This document shows positions 9,589 to 17,765 of a stretch of DNA of 64,000 nt, one piece after another. How positions within the stretch are numbered: the first letter of the stretch is position 1; each line of letters starts with the position of its first letter. Under the pieces are notes generated by a model that saw only the letters and a program-made list of their open reading frames with translations, searched no databases and was not told where the DNA came from. The DNA comes from Tritrichomonas musculus (Eukaryota; Parabasalia; Tritrichomonadida; Tritrichomonadidae). The stretch is from NCBI GenBank assembly GCA_039105265.1, contig JAPFFF010000026.1, positions 124,001 to 188,000 of the forward strand, written 5' to 3'. The translations under genes and the position numbers were made by a program.

Positions 9589-12174
9589 CTAATTTAAATA
9601 TTGAATCTGAATGATATTTTTTGCTGCTAATTCAAAAAGCTCTTTTGCTTTTAAATAATCTTTTTTAACACCATATCCATTATAAAAAATGTTACCAGCA
9701 TTATAATATCCTTTTAATAATCCTTGATTTCCAGCCAATTCGTAATACCCTATGGCTTTTATATAATTTTTTTCAACACCTTGACCATTATAATACAGAT
9801 CACCAAGACTCAATAAAGCATAAGGATCATTCCTTTTTGCTGCTATTTCAAAATAATATTTGGCCCTCGAAATGTCTTTGCAAACTCCTTGTCCATTTAT
9901 GTATAGGTTTCCTAAATTTGAATATGCAACCGTAAAATCATATTCTATAGCTATTTCAAAATATTCTTTGGCTTTCAAAAAATCACGTTCGACACCTTCA
10001 CCTTCTCTATATAATATTCCTAGCTTATTAAAAGCACATTCATAACCAAGATTTGCTGATAATTCATAATATTTTTTGGCTTTTGAATAGTCTTTTTTAA
10101 CACCAAATCCAAAATAATATAATTCACCTAAAGAAAAAAGAGCACTTTCATGATTAAATTTGGCTGCTAATTCATAATATTCCTTTGCCTTTTCATAATC
10201 AACTTTAACACCTTCTCCATTATAATAAATATATCCTAATAAATCGAATGCTTGTGGATAATTATATTGAGCTGCTAATTCAAAATAATGCCTTGACTTA
10301 GCATAGTCAGTTCCATGAATAATTAGTCTATACAAATTCCCTAAATTAAAAAAAGCAACAGGGTAATTGAATTGAGCAGACTTTTCAAAATAATATTGTG
10401 CTTTTGATGGATTATATTTAACTCTAATTTGATCGAAATAACATGATCCTATGTTATTTAATGCAATTGGGAAATCATCAGAAGTTATTATTATGAAAAA
10501 TAATTGATAAATATATATATTTTCAAAACATTTTCCCAAAAATTCATCATCATTTATGCAACTTATAATATTTTCATAAAAGAATTGAATTATTTGCTTT
10601 TTATCAATATTTCCTTTTGTTTTAATTAAATTGTCCTCTAAATGTTGAAATTGCATCAATTCATCTTTTATCAGAAATTTTATTTGATCATTTGTTAACC
10701 TATCATTCGGGAAATATTTAATACACCCTTCAATAAGTTTCTCAATGTTACTTGAAGGATTGTTTAATAATTGAATTTTATCATTTAATTTTTCCTTATA
10801 GCTTGGATCATTTTTATATCTTATAGGCATTAAATTTTTTCCTTCATTAATGAAATAAACCAACAAACCAAATGAGTAAATATCTGTGGAATAAGATAGA
10901 TTTTGACCTTGATCTTGCTCTGGTGATGTATATAATATTGAACCAATGTTATTTGTAAAAATATCATCATTTTCATAGGTCAAATGACGAATTGTTTCAA
11001 AATCTGAAATATAAGGTAAACCATCATGATCAAGTAGAATGTTTGATGGTTTACAATCTCTATAAATCAATGATTTTGAATGAATATAATCAATTCCTTG
11101 GAATATTCGATTAATTGCAATCAATGAATTTATTTTATTGGAATAAGTTATAGATCCATTACACATGAATTCATAAACAAATCCAACAATGTTTTTTTTA
11201 TTTCTCATAAAACCATAAAATTTCATCAAAGATCGATGAGAATGATTTGTACAAAATTCTATCTCCCGCTGAATATCTTTTTCTTCTGTTATATCTTGAG
11301 TGTTCAATTTTTTTAGCATAAAAACATATAAACTTTCAATATGAATGATCAATTTTAAGATAGCCTTTTCATTTGCATAGATTGTTCTTAAGAAAATAAA
11401 ATCATTTTCTTGAAAATCTTTAATTTTAAATTGCTTGAAGTTACTGATTTCTTCTTTGATATCATCAACGATTTCTGATTTAAATTCATCGATATTGTCA
11501 ATATAGTTGTTTAAATTAGTTTTAAATAGATAATTATCAATTTTTGATTTTATTTCTGTTTCTTTTGTTTTGTAAAATGTAAAAAATGATGGATTTTTAA
11601 AATAACATGATGGATAAAAATATCTTCGAATTAGAAATCCGGCAATTGATTTAATGGTAATTTCAACAAACTTGTTGCTATTGATCTCATCCAAAAAATA
11701 TAAACAAAAATTATTAACTTCTTCGTATGATTGATTTTCTTCAATAATTATACTTTTTTTTGTACCTACATTTAAAATAGATATTCCATCTTTTCTGAGA
11801 TTTTGAATTATCTTATTGATTTCAGAATTTGAAATTTGATCGATTATAATACACTTATTTTCTATACAAACAACTATATTAGTTGTTGAAAAAAACAATT
11901 TTCGGTCATCATTAGAATCTTTTTCAGATTTTATAATAATATTATGAAAATTGAAAGTAATAAATTGGAAATCTTTTAAAAAATTGCTTAAAAATACAGA
12001 AAAATTGCAATTAGTCTGAAAAAATTCTTCTTTATCCTTGACATCCATTACTTCTGTAACATTAAAATATAAAAATTGGAAATTTGAATAAATATCATTT
12101 AGTATTTTACTTTTGATCTGTTTCCTGATTAATTCATATGATTTTGGAATATCTTTAAAAGATATTTCTTGCAT
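9589..12174 (-). CDS. Atypical protein kinase with Sel1-like repeats, upstream part (861 aa)
   Basis: The first ~245 residues resemble no domain I recognise. Residues ~255-520 form a kinase fold with altered motifs: lysine K288 is present, the catalytic loop is YRDCKPSN (371-378) with Asp and Asn kept, but DFG is DFE (391-393), APE is SPE (417-419) and no glycine-rich loop is visible. It may be a weak kinase or a pseudokinase. From about residue 590, Sel1-like repeats of ~36 residues follow (pattern A..YFELAAKxNxPxALxxLGxLYYNGxGVxKDYxKA). The frame breaks in a repeat at a T6 run near 9617 and the repeats continue in another frame down to 8294. It belongs to the same trichomonad-type kinase-Sel1 family as its neighbour at 2586-8138. 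Confidence 0.85.
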   Translation of the reverse strand: MQEISFKDIPKSYELIRKQIKSKILNDIYSNFQFLYFNVTEVMDVKDKEEFFQTNCNFSVFLSNFLKDFQFITFNFHNIIIKSEKDSNDDRKLFFSTTNIVVCIENKCIIIDQISNSEINKIIQNLRKDGISILNVGTKKSIIIEENQSYEEVNNFCLYFLDEINSNKFVEITIKSIAGFLIRRYFYPSCYFKNPSFFTFYKTKETEIKSKIDNYLFKTNLNNYIDNIDEFKSEIVDDIKEEISNFKQFKIKDFQENDFIFLRTIYANEKAILKLIIHIESLYVFMLKKLNTQDITEEKDIQREIEFCTNHSHRSLMKFYGFMRNKKNIVGFVYEFMCNGSITYSNKINSLIAINRIFQGIDYIHSKSLIYRDCKPSNILLDHDGLPYISDFETIRHLTYENDDIFTNNIGSILYTSPEQDQGQNLSYSTDIYSFGLLVYFINEGKNLMPIRYKNDPSYKEKLNDKIQLLNNPSSNIEKLIEGCIKYFPNDRLTNDQIKFLIKDELMQFQHLEDNLIKTKGNIDKKQIIQFFYENIISCINDDEFLGKCFENIYIYQLFFIIITSDDFPIALNNIGSCYFDQIRVKYNPSKAQYYFEKSAQFNYPVAFFNLGNLYRLIIHGTDYAKSRHYFELAAQYNYPQAFDLLGYIYYNGEGVKVDYEKAKEYYELAAKFNHESALFSLGELYYFGFGVKKDYSKAKKYYELSANLGYECAFNKLGILYREGEGVERDFLKAKEYFEIAIEYDFTVAYSNLGNLYINGQGVCKDISRAKYYFEIAAKRNDPYALLSLGDLYYNGQGVEKNYIKAIGYYELAGNQGLLKGYYNAGNIFYNGYGVKKDYLKAKELFELAAKNIIQIQYLN

Positions 12175-12347
12175 TTTATTATTATTTTTTAACGGTGCAG
12201 AATACTCTACACATTTGAGAGGTTAAATAGTCATATCATAAAATATACTTGATTTTGGTAAATAGAAGCAATTATTCTTATATTATTATAATATCGTAAA
12301 TGAATAAACTATAATAAACATTTTGGAATTAACTAAAGAATAAATGA

Positions 12348-13328
12348 TATACTATTCCAGAAGAGCAAAATTATATTGGATTTAAATCAGAGAACAAAAT
12401 AAGAGCATTACAAAGAATACTTCCTGGTAAGAAGGTTAATATATATGAACATACATCATATTTCCCATTAAAATCAAATAAAAAGTATCAATTGCATAAA
12501 GTATCATCGAGATATTCATATATTATTGATTTGATGTTTGTAGATAAACTGTGTTATCTTGTTATGATAAACGTTAACACAAGATATTTATATGTTGAAT
12601 TAGTGAACCAAATTTTGTTTGACAATGACTCAGAAAATAGTGAGAAAAGACAACGCTTTGCTAAATATGAAAAATCAGCTGATAACTATTTAAAGACACT
12701 CGATAAAATAATAAAATCAGGTGTCATTATTAAGCATTTAACATTTGATGGAGAAGGTTCGTTTAACTCGAGAAAGGCACAAAATTATTATAATTCTCAT
12801 GGTATTCACTGGAGAACTGCACCAAGAATGAAAATGGGTAATTATCCAGATTTTATGAAAAGTGAGCAGAAACAAACAAAAACTGACCCTATGCATAGTT
12901 CATTAGGGTTGATTGATAGAGTTATTAGAACATTAAGAGATATGGCATATAACATGAGAGTAGGAATTATTACACCATCTATTATGAATGAATTAGTGAG
13001 ACAATATAATAATGCACCACATAAAACATTATCTAAATATGCTGGCAAAAGCGTATCACCAAAGATGGTCCAAGAAGATAAAGAACTTGAATCATATATT
13101 GTTATGAATATATGTAAAGAGAACTATAATATTATGATGAGTGATGGATTTTATTTAAATAAAGGTATGAGTGTTAAACTGTATAATGAAAAGGATGGAA
13201 TGATGAAAAGAAGGACAAATGTGCAACCAGGTAAATATAAAGTTATTGGGTTTGCTAATGGATTATATAGAGTTGTTGATGAAAAAAATAATATTCAATC
13301 AATACCACGTTTTAAATTAGCTGCTTAA
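12348..13328 (+). pseudogene. INT: Retroviral-type integrase of Maverick D, 5'-truncated
   Basis: The DDE-type integrase core is recognisable by comparison with the intact integrase at 35653-36735 and with Maverick integrases in general: IIDLMFVDKLCYLVMINVNT with Asp encoded at 12528, HLTFDGEGSF with Asp at 12747, then GLIDRVIRTLRDM and YNNAPHKTL. The place of the third catalytic residue (normally Glu) is Asp at 12915-12917. Coding continues upstream of the TTG at 12492 with no ATG, back to a TGA at 12345-12347, so the N-terminal domain is lost. Unlike the integrase of A it lacks the extra C-terminal chromo/SH3-like domain. It is probably inactive. Confidence 0.8.
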
Positions 13329-13357
13329 AATATTCATCAATATTACCTTCAGTATTC

Positions 13358-14425
13358 TCACTCTGTTCGAAAGTAAGTGGCTATACAGCCACTTTCATAA
13401 TCAGTTTTTATACATCTTTCGAATTTTTTTCTAGTGGATACTGTCATATTTTTGTTCATATCGAAACATGGTTGACCTTTTGCTAAATCAAATGTTATAG
13501 AGTTTCCATTATATAATGTTTCATATAATTTCATAACATCTCCATTAAAATCTTCATTATATTTGTACTTGATAGAATTTTGTGTAAGTCCTTTGCCACG
13601 AATCATATATGCTATATCACCTGTGGAATCTTGTAGTTTATCAATATACATCTTTTTCATCAAAAAGAATGATTCAATTGCTTGAGGCATTTCTTTGTGG
13701 CCATTTATCTCTGGGAAATCTGAGTGGAATTGGCCAAGATTTTTACCTATGAGTTCTCTATTATATTTATCTCTAAATGCTTTCTCTAATTTTGGTAAAT
13801 CAGCGGATTCTATATGCATGCTATCTGTATCTTGGTAATAAATGTGGCATCCGATATCAAAAGCTAAACACATTACTTCATTCATAATTCTCTTAGACAT
13901 AGACAAAACTTGAATACCTAACAATGAAAAATTAAAATGTTTATCTATTTGTTTTAGAGTCTTAACTGCGTGGATATTAGAGTTGTTCAATTGAATATCT
14001 TCAACTATTTTATTATAATTTTTTTGCCAAAATTTATCTAATTCATCTCCTTCACGTAAATATTTATAATCTTTCTCAACTGGTTTCTCAATTGTTTTAC
14101 CATAACATGAATTCATAATAAGTTTATAGAGATTTTGTAATGGATTATTTTGCTTTTTATATTCAAGTCTTTTATCGAAAATATCACTGATACAATCTCT
14201 TATTCTATAATCTTTTTTACCATCCCAATAGTATCCACGTAAAATGTTAAACTCTATCTTTTGAAACTCTATGTAATCCTCTAATGTGATATTATCAACA
14301 ATCATTTTTATTGATTCACCTTTGGGTAGATAGTCGTTGTTGCAGTTTAGGCCATTTATCTTTTGTACAATCAATGGAAAAGCATAATGTTTATTTATTT
14401 TTGTTATCTCAATTTCTACAATATA
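13358..14425 (-). pseudogene. polB: Protein-primed DNA polymerase B of Maverick D, C-terminal part
   Basis: Palm and thumb motifs of family B DNA polymerase are present: motif B as NSCYGK, motif C as YYQDTDSMHIE, and a KxY-like element KKMYIDKL. The exonuclease domain and motif A are missing. The first ATG is at 14372-14374, but the same frame is coding up to 14425, where element B begins, so the 5' part was displaced by that insertion. The sequence is well diverged from the polymerases of A and B, which supports a separate Maverick lineage. Confidence 0.85.
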
Positions 14426-14723
14426 AGTAGTATACGGTAGGCTTTGGCATGCCCCAGCCTACCACTACTCCAAGGGCTCCCGCCCCTGGACCCCATTCAA
14501 AAAGCCAGACATTCAAAAAGTTCTATCGTTCACGTATTCAAAAAGTTAACAATTCAAAAAGTTCTCTATTCAAAAAGTAGTATATAAAATGGCGTGATTT
14601 TTTAACGTCCCGTGTAAAAAATCCCTCCATTTGTCATTAATGACCACAAAAAAATATTTTTGCGAAAGCTCTAAAGCACGAAGTGATTTACCACGATTGA
14701 AATGTACCCGACGCTAAGCTATT
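14426..14723. repeat. Left terminal region of Maverick B with tip hairpin
   Basis: The first 44 bases (14426-14469) can fold on themselves: AGTAGT pairs with ACTACT at 14464-14469, and GGTAGGCT (14436-14443) pairs with AGCCTACC (14456-14463), with a GGCATGCC core. A GC-rich stretch (to 14494) stands out from the AT-rich surroundings. It is followed by five ATTCAAAAAG repeats, a TATATAAAA box (14580-14588) and a perfect 12-bp palindrome GTCATTAATGAC (14633-14644). No gene is apparent before the fibre stop at 14724. This should be B's terminal inverted repeat; the partner copy is outside the window. Confidence 0.6.
14495..14577 (+). repeat. Five direct repeats ATTCAAAAAG in B's terminus
   Basis: Exact copies of ATTCAAAAAG start at 14495, 14511, 14536, 14552 and 14568. 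The spacings are 16, 25, 16 and 16 bp. Such a short, regularly placed cluster close to an element end could be a set of protein binding sites for replication or transposition, but no family is known to me. Confidence 0.7.
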
Positions 14724-16490
14724 TTATTTGGTTTCAAGTGCAGCGATACGAGATTCTAGAGAAGCAACTTTTGATTCTAATATTTGACATCTCCTAGCTG
14801 AGTATACCAATTTTTCCAATTCATTAGTTGTTTTGCTTGATAAATCAGCATTTGAAGCCAATAAATCGTTTGAATAAATTGCATTACCAATATAATATGT
14901 TGATGTGAAAATAAATATATCTACAGGATATTGATTTTGAAGATCGGACGAAAACCAATTGAAAACCACACCATCCATATTAAATGTGAATATTCTAGAG
15001 GATGAATCATATGCTGCTGAAAATGGATAAGATATATCATAGACGAGAATTGGTTTTGATAATTCATCGCTATTTATAATTTCATTATTTTTGAAGTGAA
15101 TATTAATTTTATGATAAGTGTTTTCTACACATACTTTACACGTTATTGTTCCACAAACAACAGGATATGGGAAAGTTAACGAAAAATTCTTTACGAATGA
15201 GGGGTGTTCATATATAGGCATCGGAACAAGTATATCGGTGAGTTCGTTATGATAAAACATTTTATCGCCTGCATATAAATTGCTTTTGATAAAGACATCG
15301 CCATCTTTGTCTAAAAATTTATTGTCAGATTCGCTTTTTGTATAATATTCTGATTTCAATGCTATTTCATCCTGTTTCAATATTTTTTCGGCTAATATTA
15401 ATTTGGTATTGAAGCCTTCAACATTAAAGCACCAATAACCATCATCCCTTGGTTCATAGCCACATTCATAGGAAATTCCATCTATCTCCTCTGCCCAATA
15501 TATTTCTGTATTAATCGCAGTATTATCATCATAAACAAATAGAATATCGAAATTATGAACCATTTCAGAGTCATCAGTAAATGTTCCAACAAGACGAGTT
15601 CCACTATTCAATTTTATTTTGACTTCCCACGTTCCTGAACTATCTTGTACATTTTCAAATGGCACTTCGATAGATTCTTTGTATATCAAATCATTTTTCT
15701 CTCGATATTTATTTAAATCATTCACGGTTGAATAAGCTATGTTGTTTTCATTAACACACTTTGATATGCTAATATTTCCATCATCGGTAAATAATATTCT
15801 TGATGTATCTTTAAAAGTATTATCAGCTCGGTATGCTATTTTCATGTAGTCTGTATCTGTTTCAAATTGTAAGATTTTTTCTGTTGTTAAGTTTTTGAGT
15901 TCCAATAGACGTCCACCCTTACTTCTATTCACAGTTTTCTCTATTATTAATGTATTTGCCAGATTATCTGAATTAATTGCTACTCTTCCATCTATGTGTA
16001 ATAAATCGCAATTTTTATTCATTCTTATCCCAGTCTGGTAAAAAGTAAATGGTTGAGGATCTGACTTCAATACATACTTGGCATCCGCTTCCTCTTTCGT
16101 ATATAATTCTGTTTTCAAAGCTATTTCATCCTGTTTCAATATTTTTTCCGCTAATATTAATTTGGTATCTAAAAATCCTGTATCGCTCTCTATATTAAAA
16201 CGCCATTCACCACTCTCAGTTTGATAATAATTAACAGGATAAGTGATTCCGTCTATTTCTGTATTGGTATAAATATCGGTATTTTCAGGTACATCTTCAT
16301 CATAATCAAACATAAAATCAAAATTCTTGACCACGCCAGCCTCATCAGTAATAGTTCCAACAAGATGAGTTCCCCTATTCATTTTTATTTTGACTTCTCC
16401 CATTCCTGAACTATCCAAGACATTTTCAAAAGGCACATCGACAGCATCTTTAAATATCAAATCATTTTTCTCTCGATATTTAGCATCTGC
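14724..16490 (-). pseudogene. Maverick B fibre gene, 3' piece (distal fibre)
   Basis: This piece encodes the C-terminal ~587 residues of B's giant fibre-like protein. It contains two copies of a ~125-residue module (pattern VPFENVxDSSGxxEVKIK, then LVGTxTD, NFDxxFxYDD, and ending TKLILAEKILKQDEIALKxE). Each is followed by a YTKxEAD/YTKSESD element of the sort found in phage tail fibres. The tail is a coiled coil (SLESRIAALETK). The frame is open to the junction with element A. After one copy of the TCTGC duplication is removed it continues in frame from the piece at 38537. The trimeric fibre role is inferred from the repeats and coiled coil. Confidence 0.75.
16486..16490. repeat. Target-site duplication of Maverick A, left copy (TCTGC)
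   Basis: TCTGC directly precedes the AGTAGTTATAC tip of A and recurs directly after its other end at 38537-38541. A 5-bp duplication is in the 5-6 bp range expected for Maverick integrases. Confidence 0.9.
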
Positions 16491-16754
16491 AGTAGTTATA
16501 CATAGTGAAGGGGGGATAGATAACTAGTATAAGCAAATGGGGCTCTCTGGCTTTGAAAGCTTCCTGAAGAGACGATAATTTGAGGTACTTTGGAGATGTT
16601 TTATATTATAGCTCCCTCGCTTTGAAAAGCTCCCTCGCTATAATAAACCATATCTCCAAACAGCCCCCAAGCAACCCCCACCCAGCCACCCTACACGGAG
16701 AGCCCCATTTGCTTATACTAGTTATCTATCCCCCCTTCACTATGTATAACTACT
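16491..16754. repeat. Tip foldback palindrome of A, left end
   Basis: The arms 16491-16547 and 16698-16754 are perfect 57-bp inverted copies, from AGTAGTTATACATAGTG at one end to its complement ending ACTACT at the other. The 150-bp spacer holds a smaller imperfect inverted repeat (TTTGGAGATG against CATATCTCCAAA) and a direct repeat AGCTCCCTCGCT. The unit could form a large cruciform or hairpin. The same unit occurs at 38273-38536 and 58281-58544, always at an element tip. Confidence 0.9.
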
Positions 16755-16997
16755 TAATACCAACCTATCTAGCATACTCCTACAGCAATCATCTCATGCA
16801 ACCCATCTCAAGCAACCCATCTCCCATATCTTGTATCGCAACCCATCTCATGCAACTCATCTCATGCAATCATCTCATGCAACCATCACACACATCCACT
16901 CATGCAATCATCTCCCATATCTCATCACATACATCTACTCATGCAACCACTTCATGTACACCCGATACCTACTCAAAAATAAATCTTTAATTGAATC
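16491..16997. repeat. Left terminal inverted repeat of Maverick A (507 bp)
   Basis: This is the inverse of 38030-38536. It has two parts: a 264-bp foldback palindrome at the tip (16491-16754), and a ~240-bp minisatellite with degenerate CATCTCATGCAA(C/T) units. Frames in this region encode only repeat-derived Ser/Thr/His/Pro-rich strings and are not considered genes. Confidence 0.92.
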
Positions 16998-17002
16998 CAA
17001 GC

Positions 17003-17749
17003 TTAATGATTCGTTGGCGTGTCAATATTAGTTGTCCCTGCAGGTTTAATTTTAATGTTGACAAATAATGGAGACTTTAATATGACAGGTTGGTACATGA
17101 AATCTACTAGCCTCATTTCGATGTGTTTTAGTGAGTCGGTAAATGTTTTAATTTTGATTGGTTTAGATGAATCGTAATCAATTATAATAGGTGCCTGTGG
17201 TTCTATAACAGTATCAACTGTTGCAATCACAGATGGTGTATATTCATGTTCTCCTATAATACTATGTACAGCTTGACCTTGTAGTGATACGAGATATAAT
17301 CTATTGGCATAATCCAATATTGGCAAATCAGGTACAACTGTCTCATTGTTAGCAGGTATAACAACTTCATTCTTTACACTATATAATCCTGTTATCAGTT
17401 TAGCTCTATGAGAACCTCTAATGAACGATACTTTATGCTGACTAGATAAACTCATTGTCCTACCATCAATATTTTTGAACACAATTATGTTTTGACAACT
17501 ATTCAAGTATTTAACCAATCCAAGCATTGAGTAATAATATGTGTCTTTAAATTCTATCATCAGCGAACGTTCATTATTTCCGTCCTCATATGAAAACATC
17601 AAATAGTCATCCTTAGTTACTATCAATATATTCCCCTTTGTATTGATTGAGGAAACATAATACTTCACGTAATCACATTTCCAAGGTATGTCTACATTTA
17701 GTTTCACCAGACTATAATCTGTTGCATTACTATTAACTGAGCACAACAT
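17003..17749 (-). CDS. Conserved Maverick structural-type protein, 248 aa (A copy)
   Basis: I do not recognise a named family with certainty. The protein is rich in beta-strand-like segments (VKLNVDIPWKCDYVKYYVSS, then VVPDLPILDYANRLYLVSLQ), has no membrane segment, and ends in a pattern (EMRLVDFM..PVILKSPLFVNIKIKP) like that of Maverick and adintovirus structural proteins. Its size fits a single jelly-roll penton-type minor capsid protein or a fibre-attachment protein. It has homologues in B (45159-45890) and C (58803-59549), always divergent from the fibre gene with start codons 16-19 bp apart, which suggests the two act together. I chose the ATG at 17747-17749 because longer frames would overlap the fibre gene and the B homologue starts at the same place. 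Confidence 0.75.
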   Translation of the reverse strand: MLCSVNSNATDYSLVKLNVDIPWKCDYVKYYVSSINTKGNILIVTKDDYLMFSYEDGNNERSLMIEFKDTYYYSMLGLVKYLNSCQNIIVFKNIDGRTMSLSSQHKVSFIRGSHRAKLITGLYSVKNEVVIPANNETVVPDLPILDYANRLYLVSLQGQAVHSIIGEHEYTPSVIATVDTVIEPQAPIIIDYDSSKPIKIKTFTDSLKHIEMRLVDFMYQPVILKSPLFVNIKIKPAGTTNIDTPTNH

Positions 17750-17765
17750 TTTACTATCTGTTAAA
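17750..17765. promoter_or_regulatory. 16-bp divergent promoter gap between the 248-aa and fibre genes
   Basis: Only 16 bases separate the two opposite start codons. The same layout occurs in B (45140-45158, 19 bp) and C (59550-59565). Core promoter elements must therefore lie inside the neighbouring coding sequence or be extremely compact. The genes are probably expressed together. Confidence 0.55.

Larger units (their letters stand above)
12348..14425. mobile_element. Maverick D remnant, interrupted by element B
   Basis: This is the left fragment of an old Maverick of a different subfamily from A and B. It holds a 5'-truncated integrase (+) and the C-terminal part of a protein-primed polymerase (-), which converge with 29 bp between their stops. 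The polymerase frame runs leftward from exactly the base before element B's terminus (14426), so B is inserted in D's polymerase gene and the rest of D should lie beyond B, outside the window. No terminal repeat of D is visible on its left side. The 12175-12347 stretch between the host kinase gene and D shows nothing I can name. Confidence 0.75.

Noticed and set aside
12492-13328. Integrase D as an intact gene starting at 12492
   Set aside because: The codon at 12492 is TTG and coding continues upstream to a stop at 12345 without any ATG, so the 5' end is missing.
16580-16990. 136-aa frame in the TIR, identical at 38037-38447 and longer at 58370-58831
   Set aside because: It lies wholly in the palindrome and minisatellite, changes length with the repeat number, and its Ser/Thr/His/Pro-rich sequence is just the translated repeat.
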